Source: Spirochaetaceae bacterium (lineage in GTDB: Bacteria > Spirochaetota > Spirochaetia > Treponematales > Rectinemataceae). Taken from it: a DNA stretch of 64,000 nucleotides. This document shows, piece by piece, positions 61,411 through 64,000 of this stretch; the stretch's first letter is position 1; every line of letters starts with the position of its first letter. Location of the stretch: the NCBI GenBank assembly GCA_025358255.1, contig JANYKC010000096.1, positions 1-64,000 on the forward strand, read 5' to 3'. A model generated the notes under the pieces. That model had not been told where the DNA came from and ran no database searches. It worked only from the letters and a program-made list of their open reading frames with translations. A program made the position numbers and the translations under genes.

Positions 61411-63309
61411 ATGATGTCGTCCTTGAATTGCCCCCCAGACCAGACCGCATGCCTCTCCCGCATAGCCGTATTCGCGGCTGCCCTCGTTTTCGCGCTCGTG
61501 GCCATCCTGCCTGCGCAGGCGGTCCCAGCCCGCGTCAGCGTCGCCTGCGACAACAACTATCCGCCGTACTGCTTCCTGGACGCAGAAGGACAGGCAAGGG
61601 GCATTCTGCCTGACCAATGGGCAGCCTGGTCCAAAGCGACCGGCATTCCCGTCGATTTCCGCGGCTATTCCTGGGCGGAGGCGATCCGGGTCTTCGAGGC
61701 CCATGGCGCCGATATCCTGGACACGGTTTTCGAAACCCAGGAAAGGAGCCTCAAGTACGATTTCTCCCCCCCCTATGCGACTATCGAAGTGCCGATCTTC
61801 ATCCATAAGTCGATATCCGGAATTCACTCGGCGGCTGACCTGAAGGGTTTCCGAATCGCGGTCAAGGACGGCGACGCCTCGATCGAGGCCTTGGCCGCCT
61901 TGGGCATCGAATCAGTTGACCGCTATCCCGACTACGAAGCCATCATCGAAGCCGCAACGCGACTGGATACCCGCATTTTCTGCGTGGACAAGCCGCCGGC
62001 GCTCTACTACCTGTACAAGGCCGGCGCCGACAAGGATTTCCGCATCGTCTTTACCCTCGATTCTGGCGCATTCCACCGTGCCGTCCTCAAGGGCAACACC
62101 GCCCTGCTTGACCTTGTCGAAAAGGGCTTTGCCGGAATTCAGAAGGAGACCTACGCGAGCATCGACCAGGCCTGGCTCGGCGCGCCCATCTCCTCCCGCG
62201 CGGACCTCCGCTTCCTTGGCCTTGTCCTCGGGGCCCTCTTGCTCCTCCTCGTCATCCTCTCAGCCCTCGCCTGGGCCTTGCGCCGGCGGGTCTTCAAAGC
62301 CACGACTGACTTGCGCGAAAAGGTAGCCCAACTGGAGGAGAGCGAATCCAGGAACCGCGCCTTCATCGCCGCCCTTCCCGATCCCTCGTTCACCATAGAC
62401 CGGGAAGGGAAGGTCCTCGCCTTCAGCGCTTCGGACCTCAGCGGGCTGGCGGGCCCACCCTCGGAATTGCTGGGTCGAAAGTTCTCCGATCTTGGATTCC
62501 CTCCCCTGGTCACAGCCGCCTTCTTCGAGAGCATGAACAAGGCGTTCGACACGAGGAGGATAGGCGTATTCGAGTACGAAATCGCCCTTGGAGGAAAATC
62601 CTCCGTCTACGAAGGCCGCGTTGCACCCCTGTCGGAGGACAGGGTGCTTCTCGTCTCGCGGGACGTCACCCAGAAGCGCGAGCAGGAGGAGCGGCTGAAG
62701 CGCTCCCTCGCGGAAAAGGAGATACTCCTCAAGGAGATCCACCATCGCGTCAAGAACAACATGCAGGTGATCTCGAGCCTCATCGCCCTGCAAGCGGAGT
62801 CATTCCACGATCCCGAGGACATGCGCCTCCTTGCGGAAACGCAGCAACGGATCAGGTCGATGGCAAGGCTCCACGAGCTCCTCTATGACTCGCCCGACAT
62901 GGCGTCCATCGGAGCCGTCGAATACCTGGAATCCCTGGCCTGGGAACTCGCCACAGGCTACGGCTCGGCCCCCCTCGAGGTCTCGGGTCCCCAGGACCTG
63001 CGCCTGACGATCGACGAGGCGGTTCCCTTCGGCTTGATAGCCAACGAGCTGGCCTCGAATGCCCTTAAATACGCCTATCCCGCGGGGAGCGAAGGGGAGA
63101 TCCGCATAACGCTTGCTTTGGATGACGCCCGGGTCCGGCTCGCGGTCCAGGACCATGGAAGGGGCCTCCCCGCGGGCATCGACCCGGAAACCTGCAAATC
63201 GATGGGCTTCCTCCTCGTTCGTTCCCTCGCCTCCCAGCTCCGCGGCTCCTTGAGCTTTTCCCGCGCGCCTGGCCTTCGGGTGGAGCTCAGTTTTCCCCGG
63301 ACTCGCTGA
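61411..63309 (+). CDS. sensor histidine kinase with periplasmic SBP_bac_3 sensor, PAS and HisKA_2 domains
   Basis: With ATG 61411 the product is 632 residues. After a signal/anchor (about 15-38) comes an amino-acid-binding-protein-like sensor (about 40-265; VACDNNYPPYCFLDAEGQARGILPDQW, DILDTVFETQERSLKYDFSPPY, GFRIAVKDGDAS). A membrane helix follows (about 270-295), then a PAS domain (about 310-425). The H-box KEILLKEIHHRVKNNMQVISSLIALQ (about 437-462) is of the HisKA_2 type, and the ATPase has NELASNALKYA and DHGRGLP (about 540-600). It would sense a small extracytoplasmic ligand. No response regulator is adjacent. Upstream in-frame starts at 61345 (TTG) and 61357 (ATG) lack ribosome-binding sites. 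Confidence 0.88.
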   Translation: MMSSLNCPPDQTACLSRIAVFAAALVFALVAILPAQAVPARVSVACDNNYPPYCFLDAEGQARGILPDQWAAWSKATGIPVDFRGYSWAEAIRVFEAHGADILDTVFETQERSLKYDFSPPYATIEVPIFIHKSISGIHSAADLKGFRIAVKDGDASIEALAALGIESVDRYPDYEAIIEAATRLDTRIFCVDKPPALYYLYKAGADKDFRIVFTLDSGAFHRAVLKGNTALLDLVEKGFAGIQKETYASIDQAWLGAPISSRADLRFLGLVLGALLLLLVILSALAWALRRRVFKATTDLREKVAQLEESESRNRAFIAALPDPSFTIDREGKVLAFSASDLSGLAGPPSELLGRKFSDLGFPPLVTAAFFESMNKAFDTRRIGVFEYEIALGGKSSVYEGRVAPLSEDRVLLVSRDVTQKREQEERLKRSLAEKEILLKEIHHRVKNNMQVISSLIALQAESFHDPEDMRLLAETQQRIRSMARLHELLYDSPDMASIGAVEYLESLAWELATGYGSAPLEVSGPQDLRLTIDEAVPFGLIANELASNALKYAYPAGSEGEIRITLALDDARVRLAVQDHGRGLPAGIDPETCKSMGFLLVRSLASQLRGSLSFSRAPGLRVELSFPRTR

Positions 63310-63335
63310 TCATCCAGGTTTGGCACCAGCCTTCC

Positions 63336-64000
63336 TCAATCCTCGCCCACGACCCCGGCCAGGATTCCGCGCATGCCCGCGGCGAATTTCGCCTCCAACC
63401 GCGCATCGCCGCCAGCCATGGCGCTTCCCTGAGCGGGGACGTCGGTTTCGGAAGCGCCGGCAGGGCCTTCGCGGGGAAAGGCCACACCGACGGGTGAAAC
63501 CCCGTCAAGGGCGAGGAGAAGGGGCACGAACACCCTGTAGATGACCCTGCCCGCAAGTCGAGGCTGGGCTTGCAGCGAGGGCTCCTCGGAGATGGCCAGT
63601 GCGACCAGGCGCTGGAAGCGGGACAGGAAGGAGCCATGGAGCTCGGCAAGGCGGTCTTCCCCGGCAAGGTCGACAGAATAAAGCAGGCTGAGACTCCTCC
63701 CCCATGAGCGCCAGAGCTCAAGGCAAAGGTCGATCACCACATCCAGTCCCCTTCCCTTCAAGCCCGCGGGCCCCGTGGCGAGACGGGCCTCGGCGAGGGC
63801 GCTCGCCTCCTCGAGCATCGGCGAGGCGATCGTCCACAGGAGATCATCCTTGCCGGCGAAATAATTGAAGAGGGTTCGCCTCGCGACACCTGCCGCCACC
63901 GCGACTTCGTCCATGGAGACGGATCGGGCCCCCTTCTCGATGAAGAGCATGGAGGCCGCGGCCAGGATCCTGTCCCTGAATTCAACCTTGTTCCGATGTG
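63336..64000 (-). CDS. TetR-family regulator, 5' end cut by window edge
   Basis: The frame is open to the right edge. It reads VEFRDRILAAASMLFIEKGARSVSMDEVAVAAGVARRTLFNYFAGKDDLL, a classic TetR HTH, so the true start lies beyond 64000; an internal ATG at 63950 would cut helix 1. The C-terminal ligand domain (to GILAGVVGED) shows no recognisable subgroup. It converges with the kinase gene (26 bp apart). A link to the fatty-acid genes at 58-61 kb is possible, as TetR regulators often control such genes, but there is no direct evidence. Confidence 0.87.
   Translation of the reverse strand, partial: HRNKVEFRDRILAAASMLFIEKGARSVSMDEVAVAAGVARRTLFNYFAGKDDLLWTIASPMLEEASALAEARLATGPAGLKGRGLDVVIDLCLELWRSWGRSLSLLYSVDLAGEDRLAELHGSFLSRFQRLVALAISEEPSLQAQPRLAGRVIYRVFVPLLLALDGVSPVGVAFPREGPAGASETDVPAQGSAMAGGDARLEAKFAAGMRGILAGVVGED

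Overview
The window is GC-rich, densely packed bacterial DNA of a sugar-fermenting, chemotactic, probably anaerobic Gram-negative-type organism. The gene mix (lipoprotein binding proteins, GH36/GH42 glycosidases, many LacI-type regulators, a 4Fe-4S dicluster protein, a methyl-accepting chemotaxis protein, paired FadD-like ligases, UPF0371) would fit a high-GC spirochaete. That assignment is an inference: no rRNA or other taxonomic marker is present. No tRNA, rRNA, CRISPR array or intact mobile element was seen.

Layout. 1-14020 (minus): the first 4,673 codons of a giant secreted, repeat-built surface protein whose C-terminus lies outside the window. 14448-16475 (plus): a divergent beta-propeller lipoprotein. 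16641-20092 (plus): two tandem FadD-like acyl-CoA/AMP ligases. 20160-29808: a galactoside utilisation regulon. A LacI-type regulator, a GH36 alpha-galactosidase and a GH42 beta-galactosidase lie on the plus strand and converge on a minus-strand operon with an ABC sugar importer (binding lipoprotein and two permeases) and an alpha/beta hydrolase. The two promoters carry nearly identical 14-bp operators (TGTAAGCGCTTACA and TGTAAGCGCTTTCA) placed directly after the -10. 29918-34531 (plus): a TfoX-like small protein, an overlapping glycosyltransferase/SIS-protein pair, and a dCache chemoreceptor. 34642-39994: a winged-helix/Fe-S protein, ornithine carbamoyltransferase, an IS630 transposase relic, and an Orn/Lys/Arg decarboxylase. 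40347-45180: an endonuclease/exonuclease/phosphatase-family protein, UPF0371, and a patch of decayed genes (FtsX-type permease, ZIP metal transporter, PAS-containing signalling protein). 45186-49088: an AraC regulator divergent from xylA-xylB. 49092-57984 (minus): an eight-gene operon with two Gfo/Idh/MocA dehydrogenases, two xylose-isomerase-like TIM-barrel proteins, a complete RbsABC-type importer and its own LacI regulator, preceded by a doubled LacI-type operator (58007-58040). 58168-61231 (minus): a long-chain acyl-CoA synthetase and a nitronate monooxygenase/FabK-like flavoprotein. 61411-63309 (plus): a sensor histidine kinase with an SBP_bac_3 sensor. 63336-64000 (minus): a TetR regulator cut by the right edge.

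How the parts work together. The window is mainly about taking up and breaking down plant-type sugars. Galactosides are imported by the CUT1-type transporter and cut by GH36/GH42. Xylose is isomerised and phosphorylated by XylA/XylB. An unidentified sugar or polyol is imported by the RbsABC-type system and is probably oxidised and isomerised by the dehydrogenase/epimerase pairs. All three LacI-type promoters share one layout (-35, 17-bp spacer, -10, operator), which predicts repression by blocking transcription initiation.

The most interesting points are the eight-gene oxidoreductase operon with its nested double operator, the giant protein with a recent 0.73-kb internal duplication, the gene-decay patch at 41.7-45.2 kb, the composite intergenic palindromes of about 98 bp, and a LacI gene that seems to lack a standard start codon.
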